Assembly: GCF_900086655.1 (NCBI RefSeq)
Contig: NZ_LT575476.1
Span: forward strand, 2,088,503-2,152,502
Direction: 5' to 3'
DNA length: 64,000 bases
Origin: Paenibacillus tuaregi
GTDB lineage: Bacteria; Bacillota; Bacilli; Paenibacillales; Paenibacillaceae
Each line of letters opens with the position of its first letter. Position 1 is the first letter of the stretch. Below the pieces are notes generated by a model that saw only the letters and a program-made list of their open reading frames with translations, was not told the origin of the DNA and searched no databases. Below, piece by piece: positions 8,530-16,501 of the stretch. A program made the translations under genes and the position numbers.

Positions 8530-9729
8530 TTACAAGCTGTCAGCTGGACCGAAAAATTCAAAATGAATGCGTTCCTGGGGAATTTCCCATTCCTGCAGCG
8601 CGCGGTTTACAGCCCGCATGAAAGGGACCGGACCACAGAAATAAAAGTCGGCCTGCCCATCCGCTACCTGTTGAAGCCAAGGCAGATCAATATATCCGGT
8701 CTTATCACAGACTTCGCCATCGGCGGGATCTTCGTAGATCAGATAGGATTTGAGATTATTATGATTCTTGGTCAGCTCAAGAATATGATCCTTCATGGCG
8801 TGGTAGATTCCGCTACGGGCCGCATGAATATAGACAACTTCACGCTCCGGGCTCTGCTCAAGAAGTGTTTCCAGCATGCTGACCATAGGAGTGAGGCCTA
8901 CACCTCCACTGATGAGAACAACCGGGGAGCTTTTCGCCTGATCTAGTACGAATGATCCTGCCGGTGCGCTGATCTGAAGCTGACTGCCTTCTTCCACCGC
9001 ATGATGCAGATAGGTGGATACAACGCCTGCCGGTGAATCGGCCCCGGCATCCTCGCGTTTCACGGTGATCCGGTAATAATCCGGGTTAGGGGCTGAAGAC
9101 AGGCTGTAATGCCGCAGATGTGTGAACTCCTGCCCGTCCGGTTTTACGCATACCGTGATATATTGACCCGGCTCAAAGGAAGCAATGGCTTGGCCGTCAG
9201 CGGGCTTGAGGTAGAAAGAAGTGATAACCTCGCTCTCCCGGACTTTACGGTCCACAATGAAGGGACGGAATCCTTGCCAGCCGCCAGCCTGTGAGGCAGC
9301 CTCCGAATACATTTTCTGTTCAACACCGATGAATGCATCGGCTATAACACCATAGGCCCGTGACCAAGCGTCCAGAATTTCATCGGTTGCCGCTTCGCCA
9401 AGCACGGTTTTGATTGCCGCCAACAGGTTCTCACCTACGATGGGGTAATGCTCCGGCAGGACACCCAATGCCCGGTGCTTGTGGGCAATCTGAACGACCA
9501 CTGGCAGAATCTCTTCCAGGCGGTCGATGTGGGCGGCTGCCGCATACACCGCGTTGGCTAGGGCAGCGGATTGTTTGCCTTGTCTCTGGTTGGCATGGTT
9601 GAAGATATTCATCAGTTCAGGATGATTTCTGAACATAGCTTGGTAAAATGTGCGTGTAATGTCCTGTCCGTGAATTTCGAGCGCAGGGACAGTGGACTTA
9701 ATAATTTCGATGGTTTTTGGATCAAGCAT
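8530..9729 (-). CDS. hmp: Flavohemoprotein, nitric oxide dioxygenase
   Basis: A 399-residue cytoplasmic flavohaemoglobin, the usual length. Residues 1-140 form the globin with haem-pocket residues Y29 (TFYQ), Q53 and the proximal H85 (AHKHRALG). Residues about 150-250 are the FAD domain with RHYSLSSAP, and 260-399 the NAD domain with GGVGLTPM and a C-terminal FFGPA. The enzyme oxidises NO to nitrate with O2 and NADPH. The upstream region has a perfect Fnr box, and the window also encodes Fnr, nirBD and Ric, so it belongs to the NO and nitrite response of this organism. Confidence 0.96.
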   Translation of the reverse strand: MLDPKTIEIIKSTVPALEIHGQDITRTFYQAMFRNHPELMNIFNHANQRQGKQSAALANAVYAAAAHIDRLEEILPVVVQIAHKHRALGVLPEHYPIVGENLLAAIKTVLGEAATDEILDAWSRAYGVIADAFIGVEQKMYSEAASQAGGWQGFRPFIVDRKVRESEVITSFYLKPADGQAIASFEPGQYITVCVKPDGQEFTHLRHYSLSSAPNPDYYRITVKREDAGADSPAGVVSTYLHHAVEEGSQLQISAPAGSFVLDQAKSSPVVLISGGVGLTPMVSMLETLLEQSPEREVVYIHAARSGIYHAMKDHILELTKNHNNLKSYLIYEDPADGEVCDKTGYIDLPWLQQVADGQADFYFCGPVPFMRAVNRALQEWEIPQERIHFEFFGPADSL

Positions 9730-9768
9730 GGGATTCTTCCTTCCGTTATGAACTTGAATTCATAACTA

Positions 9769-9811
9769 AGTATAGAAACCGGTACAGTCTGTCAGTGTGA
9801 TCGCCGTCACA
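9769..9811 (-). promoter_or_regulatory. hmp promoter with Fnr box near -41.5
   Basis: TGTGATCGCCGTCACA at 9796-9811 is a perfect TGTGA-N6-TCACA palindrome. On the minus strand a TATACT hexamer begins 21 nt after it (9774-9769), placing the box about -41.5 from a start near 9762. This is class II activator geometry. The stretch 9813-9900 beyond it holds nothing else I can name. Confidence 0.75.
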
Positions 9812-9903
9812 CGAAAAATTGACACTTTGTGAAAAGGAATCAAATTGCAATGAAATTTATCACTTTTCTTTTCAGAAAATTTCTTGTTTTACAAACAAGC
9901 TGT

Positions 9904-9931
9904 TTAGACATGATTATTAGTGTGGTATAAT
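9904..9931 (+). promoter_or_regulatory. Promoter of the YitT-family transcript
   Basis: TTAGAC at 9904-9909 and TATAAT at 9926-9931 are 16 nt apart, and TGG before the -10 gives an extended -10. Transcription would start near 9938, leaving an untranslated leader of almost 290 nt before the gene. Confidence 0.65.
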
Positions 9932-10070
9932 AGTATTAGTAAGCAGAATCGGCATGATGAAATTTTTGATCAGTCCCCATGAATCATTCTGCAATATAAA
10001 GAAGAAAGGATCAGGATACCATGTGTCCCCGAAGGACAATTCCCCAAAGGACGATTTGGAAACGTTGTGA

Positions 10071-10218
10071 TCTCTCTTATACTTAGCTTCTTTCGTGGCT
10101 CGTCGGTTTACGGCTAAACTTCCACGAAAGAAGAGTGTGACAATGCGAAGGATAAAGTCCTCTAGGACCTTCTTCGTAGGGAGTTGCCGTAAGGTCAACC
10201 AAACTACGATAAGAGGGA
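10071..10218 (+). ncRNA. Structured leader RNA that pairs over the ribosome site
   Basis: By hand I find four helices. P1: TCTCTCTTAT (10071-10080) with ATAAGAGGGA (10209-10218), ten pairs with one G-U. P2: CTTCTTTCGTGG (10087-10098) with CCACGAAAGAAG (10122-10133), capped by GTTTA/TAAAC. P3: GAAG (10147-10150) with CTTC (10169-10172) and inner GTCC/GGAC. P4: CGTAG (10175-10179) with CTACG (10204-10208), containing GTTGCC/GG-CAAC around a GTAA tetraloop. P1 closes all three and its 3' strand is the ribosome site of the next gene. It matches no riboswitch class I know; a translational switch or a protein-binding leader are the main possibilities. Confidence 0.55.
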
Positions 10219-10224
10219 TTCCGT

Positions 10225-10887
10225 ATGAGGAAAGACAAGAGATGGCTAGTTGACACAGAACAGTTAGTATTGATGCTTATTGGCACTTTTTTGCTTGCAT
10301 TTACTTATTACCATATTAATTTTCAGAACCACCTTTCAGAAGGCGGGTTTGTCGGCCTTTCCCTGCTGGGTAAGTATCTGTTTAACTTCCCGCCAGCGGT
10401 TACGGCTTTGGTGCTGGACATTCCGGTATTCATTCTGGCCTTGATTCTGAAAGGACGTAAGTTCTTGCTGAACACGATTATCGGTTCGCTTGCTTTCTCC
10501 GGTTTCTATGAGCTTTGCGACCGGTTCTCGCCGCTTCATATTGATCTGCATAACAACTTGCTGCTCGCTGCAATTTTGTCCGGGTTATTCACCGGTATTG
10601 GAGCCGGGGTGGTGCTTCGGGCTGGTGGTGCAACAGGCGGTGATGATATTCTATCCCTGCTGCTAAGTCAATTAACCGGACTGAAGATTGGAACTGTGTT
10701 TATTGCGCTGGATGCGGTTGTGCTTATGATCTCGCTGATCTATCTGCCTGTGATGGAGACACTGTTTACCGTTGTGGCGGTATTGATCGCAGGTAAGGTC
10801 ATAACCTGGACTGTGAACTACGGCAGAAGTGAAGAGCCGAAGCTGCGCGTTCCGGTGGCAGTCAAAGAGAAGACAGCCCGTGCATAA
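10225..10887 (+). CDS. YitT-family membrane protein
   Basis: A 220-residue integral membrane protein with about five hydrophobic segments, starting at residues 10-28. The segments LSEGGFVGLSLLGKYLF, GAGVVLRAGGATGGDDIL and GLKIGTVFIALDAVVL are typical of the YitT (DUF161-type) family. Its biochemical role is not established. It lacks the C-terminal soluble domain of longer YitT proteins. The ATG at 10225 follows AAGAGGGA by 6 nt, and that ribosome site lies in the closing helix of the leader RNA, so translation may be conditional. It is transcribed alone, with a terminator 13 nt after the stop. Confidence 0.8.
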   Translation: MRKDKRWLVDTEQLVLMLIGTFLLAFTYYHINFQNHLSEGGFVGLSLLGKYLFNFPPAVTALVLDIPVFILALILKGRKFLLNTIIGSLAFSGFYELCDRFSPLHIDLHNNLLLAAILSGLFTGIGAGVVLRAGGATGGDDILSLLLSQLTGLKIGTVFIALDAVVLMISLIYLPVMETLFTVVAVLIAGKVITWTVNYGRSEEPKLRVPVAVKEKTARA

Positions 10888-10899
10888 GGGTAGTTAAAG

Positions 10900-10937
10900 G
10901 CATTTTACGGCTTAGGCTGTGAAATGCTTTTTATTTT
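10900..10937 (+). terminator. Terminator after the YitT-family gene
   Basis: GCATTTTAC at 10900-10908 pairs with GTGAAATGC at 10919-10927 (one G-U), followed by TTTTTATTTTG. Confidence 0.9.
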
Positions 10938-10954
10938 GTCTGCTAAGTCACTTG

Positions 10955-10992
10955 GTTAAAAGCAAAGAGGACACCTGAAGCTCAGGGTCCTC
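10955..10992 (-). terminator. Terminator of the YdaT-like gene
   Basis: GAGGAC (10967-10972) pairs with GTCCTC (10987-10992), and CCTGA with TCAGG inside it; one A is bulged. On the minus strand the stem is followed by TTTGCTTTT. Confidence 0.85.
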
Positions 10993-10998
10993 CTTCTG

Positions 10999-11181
10999 TT
11001 ATTTTTGGTGTGTGGGGTGATTCTTGTCCCACTCTTCCGCTTTAGATGTTCCGATCGCAATGGCGCGTCCTTCATCATAACCTTCATCCAGAAGGGCATT
11101 GGCAATTTCCACCGCTTTATTACGGACGCGGGAATCCAGGTTCTTCATGGAGGGCGGGTAATCATTCTTGCTCCAAGGCAT
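10999..11181 (-). CDS. Small YdaT-like conserved protein
   Basis: A 60-residue soluble protein beginning MPWSKNDYPPSMKNLDSRVRNK by outline (MPWSKNDYP, KNLD, KAVEIANALLDEGYDEGRAIAIGTSKAEEW). This pattern is shared by a group of small Firmicute proteins that includes Bacillus YdaT; no activity is known to me. The ATG at 11181 follows AAGGAG by 8 nt, which is a better fit than the in-frame GTG at 11190, too close to that site. It is a single-gene unit with its own terminator, in the same orientation as msrAB but separated from it by another terminator. Confidence 0.75.
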   Translation of the reverse strand: MPWSKNDYPPSMKNLDSRVRNKAVEIANALLDEGYDEGRAIAIGTSKAEEWDKNHPTHQK

Positions 11182-11280
11182 ATGAATCACTCCTTATGCT
11201 CTGTATAGTTACTACTTACCCTGCTCATGTACGGTGAAACGTTCAATTCACAGGTTTATCGGCCTGGTATGCAGGCATGG

Positions 11281-11315
11281 CAAAATGAAAAAGGAGCCTC
11301 CTGGCAGGAAACTCC
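11281..11315 (-). terminator. Terminator of msrAB
   Basis: GGAG (11293-11296) with CTCC (11312-11315) and an inner TCCTG/CAGGA stem form a hairpin. On the minus strand it is followed by TTTTTCATTTTG. Confidence 0.75.
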
Positions 11316-11323
11316 CACAAAAA

Positions 11324-12298
11324 TTACTCCGTATCAAAAAGGTAACGATATTCACCATATCCTTGCTCTTCAAGCTCTTCCTTTGGCACAAAACGAAGTG
11401 CTGCCGAGTTGATGCAGTAGCGCAGGCCTCCCCGGTCGGCAGGACCGTCATTAAACACATGCCCGAGATGGGAATCAGCTTCCGTGCTGCGCACCTCCGT
11501 ACGGACCATGAAATGGCTGAGATCTGTTTTTTCTTTGACATTATAGTCCCGGATTGGCCGGGTAAAGCTCGGCCATCCGCAGCCTGAGTCATATTTATCC
11601 TTGGAGCTGAACAGAGGCTCGCCCGAGACGATATCCACATAAATCCCTTCGCCATGGTGATCCCAGAACTCATTGGCAAATGCAGGCTCGGTCCCGTTCT
11701 GGCGGGTCACCTTGTACTGCATTGGAGTCAGGCGGCTGCGGAGCTCGTCCTCATCCACCTTGCCCGACCAGTGGCTCTCAATGAAGTCCTGGCGTCCCGA
11801 TCCTTTGCGGTAGCGTTTATAGTGGGCTGGGTTCTTCTTGTGGTAACCCTGATGGTATTCCTCGGCCTCATAGAAAGTGGCCGCCGGTAGGATTGGTGTC
11901 ACAATCGGCTTGTCAAAGCGTCCGCTCTCACTAAGCATTTTCTTGGAGGCTTCCGCCTGGATACGCTGCTCTTCATTGTGGTAAAAGATCGCAGTCCGGT
12001 AAGAATCCCCACGGTCATGGAACTGGCCGCCTGCATCTGTCGGGTCAATTTGCTGCCAGAAAAGTTCCAGGAGCTTTTGATAGGGGAAGATGTCAGGATT
12101 GAACGTAATCTGAACAGCTTCATAGTGGCCGGTTGTGTCAGAACAGACCTGCTCGTAGGTTGGATTCTCAACATGGCCTCCTGTGTAGCCGGAGACAACC
12201 TTCTCGATGCCGGGAAGGTCCTCAAAAGGAGAGACCATGCACCAGAAGCAGCCTCCTGCAAAAGTAGCAAGTTCGTGGGTTTGAGTTGAATTACTCAT
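11324..12298 (-). CDS. msrAB: Bifunctional methionine sulfoxide reductase MsrA-MsrB
   Basis: A 324-residue fusion. Residues about 8-165 are MsrA, with the catalytic motif GCFWC (C17, and C20 as extra cysteine), reducing the S-epimer of methionine sulfoxide. Residues about 185-315 are MsrB, with SGCGWPSF and the catalytic cysteine C295 in RYCINSAAL, reducing the R-epimer. No signal peptide is present, so it acts in the cytoplasm on oxidised proteins. The domain order A then B is one of the two common arrangements. The gene is monocistronic, with an AAGGAG ribosome site. Confidence 0.96.
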   Translation of the reverse strand: MSNSTQTHELATFAGGCFWCMVSPFEDLPGIEKVVSGYTGGHVENPTYEQVCSDTTGHYEAVQITFNPDIFPYQKLLELFWQQIDPTDAGGQFHDRGDSYRTAIFYHNEEQRIQAEASKKMLSESGRFDKPIVTPILPAATFYEAEEYHQGYHKKNPAHYKRYRKGSGRQDFIESHWSGKVDEDELRSRLTPMQYKVTRQNGTEPAFANEFWDHHGEGIYVDIVSGEPLFSSKDKYDSGCGWPSFTRPIRDYNVKEKTDLSHFMVRTEVRSTEADSHLGHVFNDGPADRGGLRYCINSAALRFVPKEELEEQGYGEYRYLFDTE

Positions 12299-12342
12299 AG
12301 GTATGAATCACTCCTTATCTATAGTATGTTATATGGCTCACC

Positions 12343-12951
12343 TTATCTAACCCGTGTCATTCTTTTATATCCCCAGAGGGCGGCCCCTGTAAACAGAAGG
12401 TAGCCCGCCATAATCCCGAAGGCGAGCATCGGGTCCTTGAACACGGTTCCCCCAAGGAAGGAATAGACAAAAATACCGGGCAGCTTGCCGATCGCTGAGC
12501 CTAATACAAAGACGTGCAGCCTCATTCGCGTGATTCCAGCAAAGGCATTGACGGCCATCTGCGGAAGCAGGGGAATCACCCGCATGATAATGATGGCCTC
12601 CAGCGGATGTTTCTCCACATATTGGGTGTAGCGGCCAAGCATTTGATACTTGCTCAGCCAAGCCCTGGCTTGTTCCCGGTAAGCATAGGCTACGGCCAAG
12701 TAGACCAGAACGCCGGCGGTTGTGGAGCCAATCAGACAGATCACAGCCCCCCACCAAGGTCCATACATAAATCCTGCGGCACCCACAACAACTTTGTAGG
12801 GGATGACCGGACATAAGGCAAGCAGGGTGGCCATAGCCAGCATGGACCCGGCCGGAGGGCGATGGTTAAACCAGTCAGCCAGCGCTTCTTTATTAACCCA
12901 AGCGGCGGCTAACAATATGACGTATACTACGGCAGCCAGCCATTTTCGCAT
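12343..12951 (-). CDS. TVP38/TMEM64 (VTT-domain) membrane protein
   Basis: A 202-residue integral membrane protein of the DedA-related VTT superfamily. Visible family features are the region CPVIPYKVVVGAAGFMYGPWWGA, the amphipathic segment following it, and VIPLLPQMAVNAFAGITRM, where the conserved proline and FAG motifs lie. Members help lipid movement across membranes, but the role of this bacterial subgroup is uncertain. AAAGGAGCCGCT precedes the ATG. No operon partners are evident: msrAB lies 44 nt downstream in the same direction but has its own ribosome site. Confidence 0.85.
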   Translation of the reverse strand: MRKWLAAVVYVILLAAAWVNKEALADWFNHRPPAGSMLAMATLLALCPVIPYKVVVGAAGFMYGPWWGAVICLIGSTTAGVLVYLAVAYAYREQARAWLSKYQMLGRYTQYVEKHPLEAIIIMRVIPLLPQMAVNAFAGITRMRLHVFVLGSAIGKLPGIFVYSFLGGTVFKDPMLAFGIMAGYLLFTGAALWGYKRMTRVR

Positions 12952-12981
12952 AGCGGCTCCTTTCAGAAAAAGTAAAACTGC

Positions 12982-13178
12982 TATATAAAGTGAACTTTAG
13001 AATTAACCGATCCTAGCGGAGAGGACGAGTGATTCTGAAGAAGCGGAGTGTCCACCTTTGTCTCCGAAATGCCCCTACTTGAATATCTCGTTCAAGCATT
13101 TCGGAGACAACAGGGTCGTAAGAACACTCGGCATCGCAGCGTCCCTAAAAGGTAACCTTCATAAGTTTAATTTATATA
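12982..13178. mobile_element. Palindromic MITE-like repeat, copy 1
   Basis: A 197-bp element whose ends are inverted repeats: TATATAAAGTGAACTT on the left and AAGTTTAATTTATATA on the right. Its centre is a perfect 15-bp stem, TTGTCTCCGAAATGC (from 13057) with GCATTTCGGAGACAA, around TTGAA/TTCAA. An outer CGAGTG-ATTCT arm pairs with AGAACACTCG, so almost the whole element folds on itself. A second, clearly homologous copy lies at 45735-45932 in the same orientation. It codes for nothing, and its transposase source is unknown. A structured RNA gene or a BOX/REP-like repeat is the alternative to a transposable element. Confidence 0.75.
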
Positions 13179-13279
13179 TGATCATAATACCAAAGAGTGC
13201 GCGTGGAATCGAATTATATATTAAAGGGAAGGTTATTGAATGGGCATTTGACCAGGGACTGGCGTATTGATAAATACCA

Positions 13280-13288
13280 TGCTATAAT
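13280..13288 (+). promoter_or_regulatory. Extended -10 promoter of the Mn riboswitch transcript
   Basis: TGCTATAAT provides an extended -10 (TGN plus TATAAT at 13283-13288). No good -35 is seen. Transcription would start near 13295, about 20 nt before the riboswitch. Bases 13179-13279 between the repeat element and this promoter contain nothing else I can support. Confidence 0.55.
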
Positions 13289-13312
13289 CCAAATAAGAAT
13301 ATTGCATGGTTC

Positions 13313-13439
13313 CTCAAAGGGGAGTAGCTTCTGACAATAAAGTCGTCATTACGGGATAACATCCCCGGCTTTATTGACAACGATACCGTTGTTAGCGAGA
13401 CCTTTGCCCGGTACTTATACTTGGGTAAAGGTCTTTTTT
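13313..13439 (+). ncRNA. yybP-ykoY manganese riboswitch with terminator
   Basis: The hallmark segments are present in order: GGGGAGTAGC near 13319, the CCCCGGC internal segment near 13364, and GCGAGACC near 13395. P1 is CAAAGG (13315-13320) with CCTTTG (13401-13406). The 3' P1 strand is also part of a terminator: AGACCTTTGCCC (13398-13409) pairs with GGGTAAAGGTCT (13423-13434), followed by six Ts. In this class Mn2+ stabilises P1 and so blocks termination, turning on the downstream gene. The TerC-type gene behind it is the standard target. Confidence 0.93.
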
Positions 13440-13530
13440 GATGCGTTAAGCGTCGTGGCCCAAGTAAAAGCCGCGGCGCTTATTTTGCGTGGACCGGCCA
13501 CTAAATTTAAATGGTAAAGGGGAGATGAGA

Positions 13531-14229
13531 ATGGATTTGATGAGCGTGGACTTTTGGACTGTGCTGATGTCAATTATTTTGATTGACTTGGTTTTGGCCG
13601 GGGATAATGCGATTGTTATTGGTCTCGCAGCAAGGAATGTGCCTAAGGAAGACCAGAAGAAGGTCATTATGTGGGGAACGATCGGCGCTATTCTGGTCCG
13701 TGTGGTGATGACCATTTTGGTGGTTCAGCTGTTGGCTGTGCCGGGTCTGAGATTGGTGGGAGGCCTTGCACTTTTATGGATTGCCTACAAGCTTATTGTC
13801 GATGATAAGAACCATGAGATTAAAGCGGGGAACAGATCCTGGGCGGCGATACGCACGATTATTATCGCGGATACGATGATGGGACTCGACAACGTTCTAG
13901 CTGTTGCGGGAGCGGCGCACGGGGATAATGTAATGGTCATCATCGGGCTTGCGATCTCTGTACCGATCATGATCTGGGGAAGTACAGTGATTTTGAAGCT
14001 TACTGAACGCTTCCCGATCGTCATTACCCTGGGGGCAGCTGTATTGGCCTGGACCGCTGCCAAGATGCTGGTGGACGAGCCGATGATTTCCGCCTGGTTC
14101 ACGAATGGGTTTATCAAGTACGGTTTCGAGATTGTTATGATTGCTTTGGTGGTTGGCATCGGCAATTATGTTAAAAGAAACAATGCAAGACAAAGAGCCA
14201 TCCGCAACGCGGTTAATGGAAGCCACTGA
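13531..14229 (+). CDS. TerC-family membrane protein (YkoY-like, Mn export)
   Basis: A 232-residue integral membrane protein of the TerC family. The signature segments LIDLVLAGDNAIVIGLAA and IIIADTMMGLDNVLAVAGAA carry the paired acidic and asparagine residues (AGDNA, GLDNV) conserved in TerC. About seven helices are predicted by eye. Relatives under the same riboswitch export manganese or load it onto exported enzymes. The ATG at 13531 follows AAGGGGAGA and is preferred to an in-frame start at 13489. The gene is controlled by the riboswitch directly upstream, and the window also encodes MntR. Confidence 0.9.
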   Translation: MDLMSVDFWTVLMSIILIDLVLAGDNAIVIGLAARNVPKEDQKKVIMWGTIGAILVRVVMTILVVQLLAVPGLRLVGGLALLWIAYKLIVDDKNHEIKAGNRSWAAIRTIIIADTMMGLDNVLAVAGAAHGDNVMVIIGLAISVPIMIWGSTVILKLTERFPIVITLGAAVLAWTAAKMLVDEPMISAWFTNGFIKYGFEIVMIALVVGIGNYVKRNNARQRAIRNAVNGSH

Positions 14230-14298
14230 GCCGCGGTGCTCAATTAAAAGGCCGTTCCCCAAGCGAATAGTCTTACGGCAGAGCGGTCGGCTTTTTGC

Positions 14299-14351
14299 AA
14301 AAAAATAAACAAAGCGCTAGTTCAAGGGGGTAACCTTGGACTAGCGCTTTG
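14299..14351 (-). terminator. Strong terminator of the araC-type gene
   Basis: CAAAGCGCTAGT (14310-14321) pairs perfectly with ACTAGCGCTTTG (14340-14351), with TCAAGG/CCTTGG inside. On the minus strand TTTATTTTTTTGC follows. It also lies between the convergent terC gene and this gene, and may stop both. Confidence 0.92.
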
Positions 14352-14370
14352 CTATTTTGGTCATTGTTGT

Positions 14371-15195
14371 CTACCCGTTCATGGATTCCCGGCTGGACAA
14401 TCTGAACTGCTTGGGCGACATGCCAAACCGTGAGCGGAATACTTTGTGAAAATAATTGTAGCTTGGGAAGCCGGAGCTTTCAGCAATATGTTCCAAGGAC
14501 AGCGGGCTGAATATGACCCGCTCTCTGGCCATATTCAGTCTAATTTCCAGCGTATGCTGCATGATGCTGGTTCCGAACGCGGCCTTGAAGAGGTGCACTG
14601 CCCGGGACACACTGATTCCCACATGGGCAGCTACGTCCTCCAGCTTAAAGGAAGTGGAGGCATTCTCTTCAATATACTGTTTGATCTGATAAGCAAGATA
14701 AGTTCTCGGAGTAGGAACGGGAAGCTCCAGAAGCTGTCTGTCAATTTCCAGGCACAGAATCCGCAGATAGTACTCAGCAATCTCGGGCGTGGGGTTCGAC
14801 ATCCGCTGCTGCTCCAGCATAATCTGGCGGAAGATTCCGACGAAGCCCTCAGACAGGGGAACACGGAGCTTATGGGGGCGGCTCTTCATCTTCCACCATT
14901 CGTCCATCCAATTGCCTTGGAGAAGTATATAATAATCTCCGCTGAACAGAGTCTTGTCCCCCTGCTTGTTCTCAAAGGCATCGATTCTCAGCTCATAGGG
15001 CTCTCCCGGAGCAAAGATGATCAGATCGCCAGCCTCAACGTTGACCAGCTTGCCATCACACCGTGTCCGGCTGCGGCCTTCAGTCTGAATCCGGATCAGA
15101 TAGTGATCAAGCCCATCCGGATGATTAGAAAAATAAGGCTTATGGTGCATTGCATAACCAGCTGCCAATATATGCAAGTTATCATTGATATTCAT
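14371..15195 (-). CDS. AraC-family transcriptional regulator
   Basis: A 274-residue regulator. Residues about 15-140 form a cupin-like ligand domain (IIFAPGEPYELRI), and residues about 165-265 two helix-turn-helix units (FKLEDVAAHVGISVSRAVHLFKAAFG and LEHIAESSGFPSYNYFHKVFRSRFGMSPKQFR in outline). GGGAG lies 7 nt before the ATG at 15195; a TTG one codon upstream is less likely. It is transcribed away from the oxidoreductase/TIM-barrel operon, with about 155 bp between the starts, so it probably controls that operon in response to a sugar. The ligand is not known. Confidence 0.88.
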   Translation of the reverse strand: MNINDNLHILAAGYAMHHKPYFSNHPDGLDHYLIRIQTEGRSRTRCDGKLVNVEAGDLIIFAPGEPYELRIDAFENKQGDKTLFSGDYYILLQGNWMDEWWKMKSRPHKLRVPLSEGFVGIFRQIMLEQQRMSNPTPEIAEYYLRILCLEIDRQLLELPVPTPRTYLAYQIKQYIEENASTSFKLEDVAAHVGISVSRAVHLFKAAFGTSIMQHTLEIRLNMARERVIFSPLSLEHIAESSGFPSYNYFHKVFRSRFGMSPKQFRLSSRESMNG

Positions 15196-15351
15196 CAAGC
15201 TTCTCCCTATATCTCTCAGAAATAATGACCAGATTGTTCAGGTTTCAATCATATTATTCATTTTACTGTACTGCAAATAGGAATACCATATTACTTGTTA
15301 AGTGAATTGAATATCAGCTTGGCTTGCGCCAGAGCCCGGGGAGATGAGACA

Positions 15352-16452
15352 TTGACGAAACTTAAGGCGGGAATCATAGGCTGTGGCAATATCAGTCCGG
15401 CATATCTCACTTACCTGAGCCGCAGTCCGTATGTACATATTGCCGCCTGTGCGGATATCGTCCTGGATAAAGCAAAAGAACGAGCGGCACAGTATGGAGT
15501 TGAAAACGTATACACGGTCGGGGAGATGCTGGCATCTCCAGAGATTGACCTGATTATCAATCTGACGATCCCCGCCTCCCATGGACCTGTCAGCCTTCAG
15601 GCGCTTGAAGCCGGGAAGCACGTCTACGTGGAGAAGCCGCTGTGTCTGGACCTGCCAGAAGCGAGGTCCATCCTGGCGCTTGCTGCTCAGAAAGGCCTCC
15701 GGGTGGGCGCAGCCCCAGATACCTTCCTCGGTGCGGGAATGGAGACGGCGCGCAATGCTATTCATCAGGGAGCCATTGGAAGCCCGATAGCCGCAACTGC
15801 CTTTATGGTAGGCTCTGGTCCTGAACTCTGGCATCCCAACCCGGAATTTTTCTATACGGCCGGGGGCGGCCCCATGTTCGATATGGGACCATACTACTTA
15901 ACTGCCCTTGTGAATCTTCTGGGGCCTATTCGAAGAATCAGCGGATCGGCGGGGATTCAGATTTCGCCCAGAAGGATACATACCGGTGAGCATGCGGGAG
16001 ACGAGATCCCGGTGCATGTACCGACGCATTACAGTGGGACCCTTGATTTTGCGGGAGGGGCTATTGGAACATTGGTCACCAGCTTTGATATCCCTGGCGG
16101 CAGCCAGCTGCCTCGGATGGAGATTTACGGTAGCGCAGGTACGCTTCATCTGCCTGATCCAAATTATTTCGGTGGTGAGGTCAAGCTGAGAAAGCCGGGG
16201 AATGAGGAATGGGAGACCCTGCCTGCTCTATTTGAATGCGGGGGTAATGAAAGGGGCCGCGGCGTTGAGGATATGGCCAGGGCTATTCAAGCGGGTACTT
16301 TACACCGGGCTAATGGACTTCAGGCTTATCATGTGCTGGAGGCCATGCATGCCTTCGAACGTTCATCAAGGGAAGGACGTCATATTGAGCTGGAGAGTGC
16401 TCCAGATTTGGCTGAATACTTCAGCCAGTTGCCCAAGAACGGATCTAAATGA
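15352..16452 (+). CDS. Gfo/Idh/MocA-family oxidoreductase, first of operon
   Basis: A 366-residue NAD(P)-dependent sugar dehydrogenase of the Gfo/Idh/MocA family. A Rossmann motif (GIIGCGNISPAY) lies at residues 6-18 and the family EKP motif in YVEKPLCLDL. The TTG at 15352 follows GGGGAGATGAG and gives the usual short N-terminus; an in-frame start at 15295 would add a tail unlike the family. It opens a four-gene unit with two TIM-barrel proteins and a second oxidoreductase. Substrate unknown; 3-hydroxyl oxidation of a glycoside is one possibility consistent with the neighbours. Confidence 0.85.
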   Translation: MTKLKAGIIGCGNISPAYLTYLSRSPYVHIAACADIVLDKAKERAAQYGVENVYTVGEMLASPEIDLIINLTIPASHGPVSLQALEAGKHVYVEKPLCLDLPEARSILALAAQKGLRVGAAPDTFLGAGMETARNAIHQGAIGSPIAATAFMVGSGPELWHPNPEFFYTAGGGPMFDMGPYYLTALVNLLGPIRRISGSAGIQISPRRIHTGEHAGDEIPVHVPTHYSGTLDFAGGAIGTLVTSFDIPGGSQLPRMEIYGSAGTLHLPDPNYFGGEVKLRKPGNEEWETLPALFECGGNERGRGVEDMARAIQAGTLHRANGLQAYHVLEAMHAFERSSREGRHIELESAPDLAEYFSQLPKNGSK

Positions 16453-16501
16453 TGTGAATCCATTTGGAATGAACTAAATACAAAGACTGGAGTGAGCAAT
16501 T

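Noticed and set aside
9917..10198. 93-codon open frame antisense to the YitT leader
   Set aside because: It runs through the promoter and the structured leader; no ribosome site and no protein-like composition.
13058..13270. Open frame starting within the palindromic element
   Set aside because: It begins inside the hairpin of a repeat and shows no conserved protein features; the second copy of the element does not keep it.
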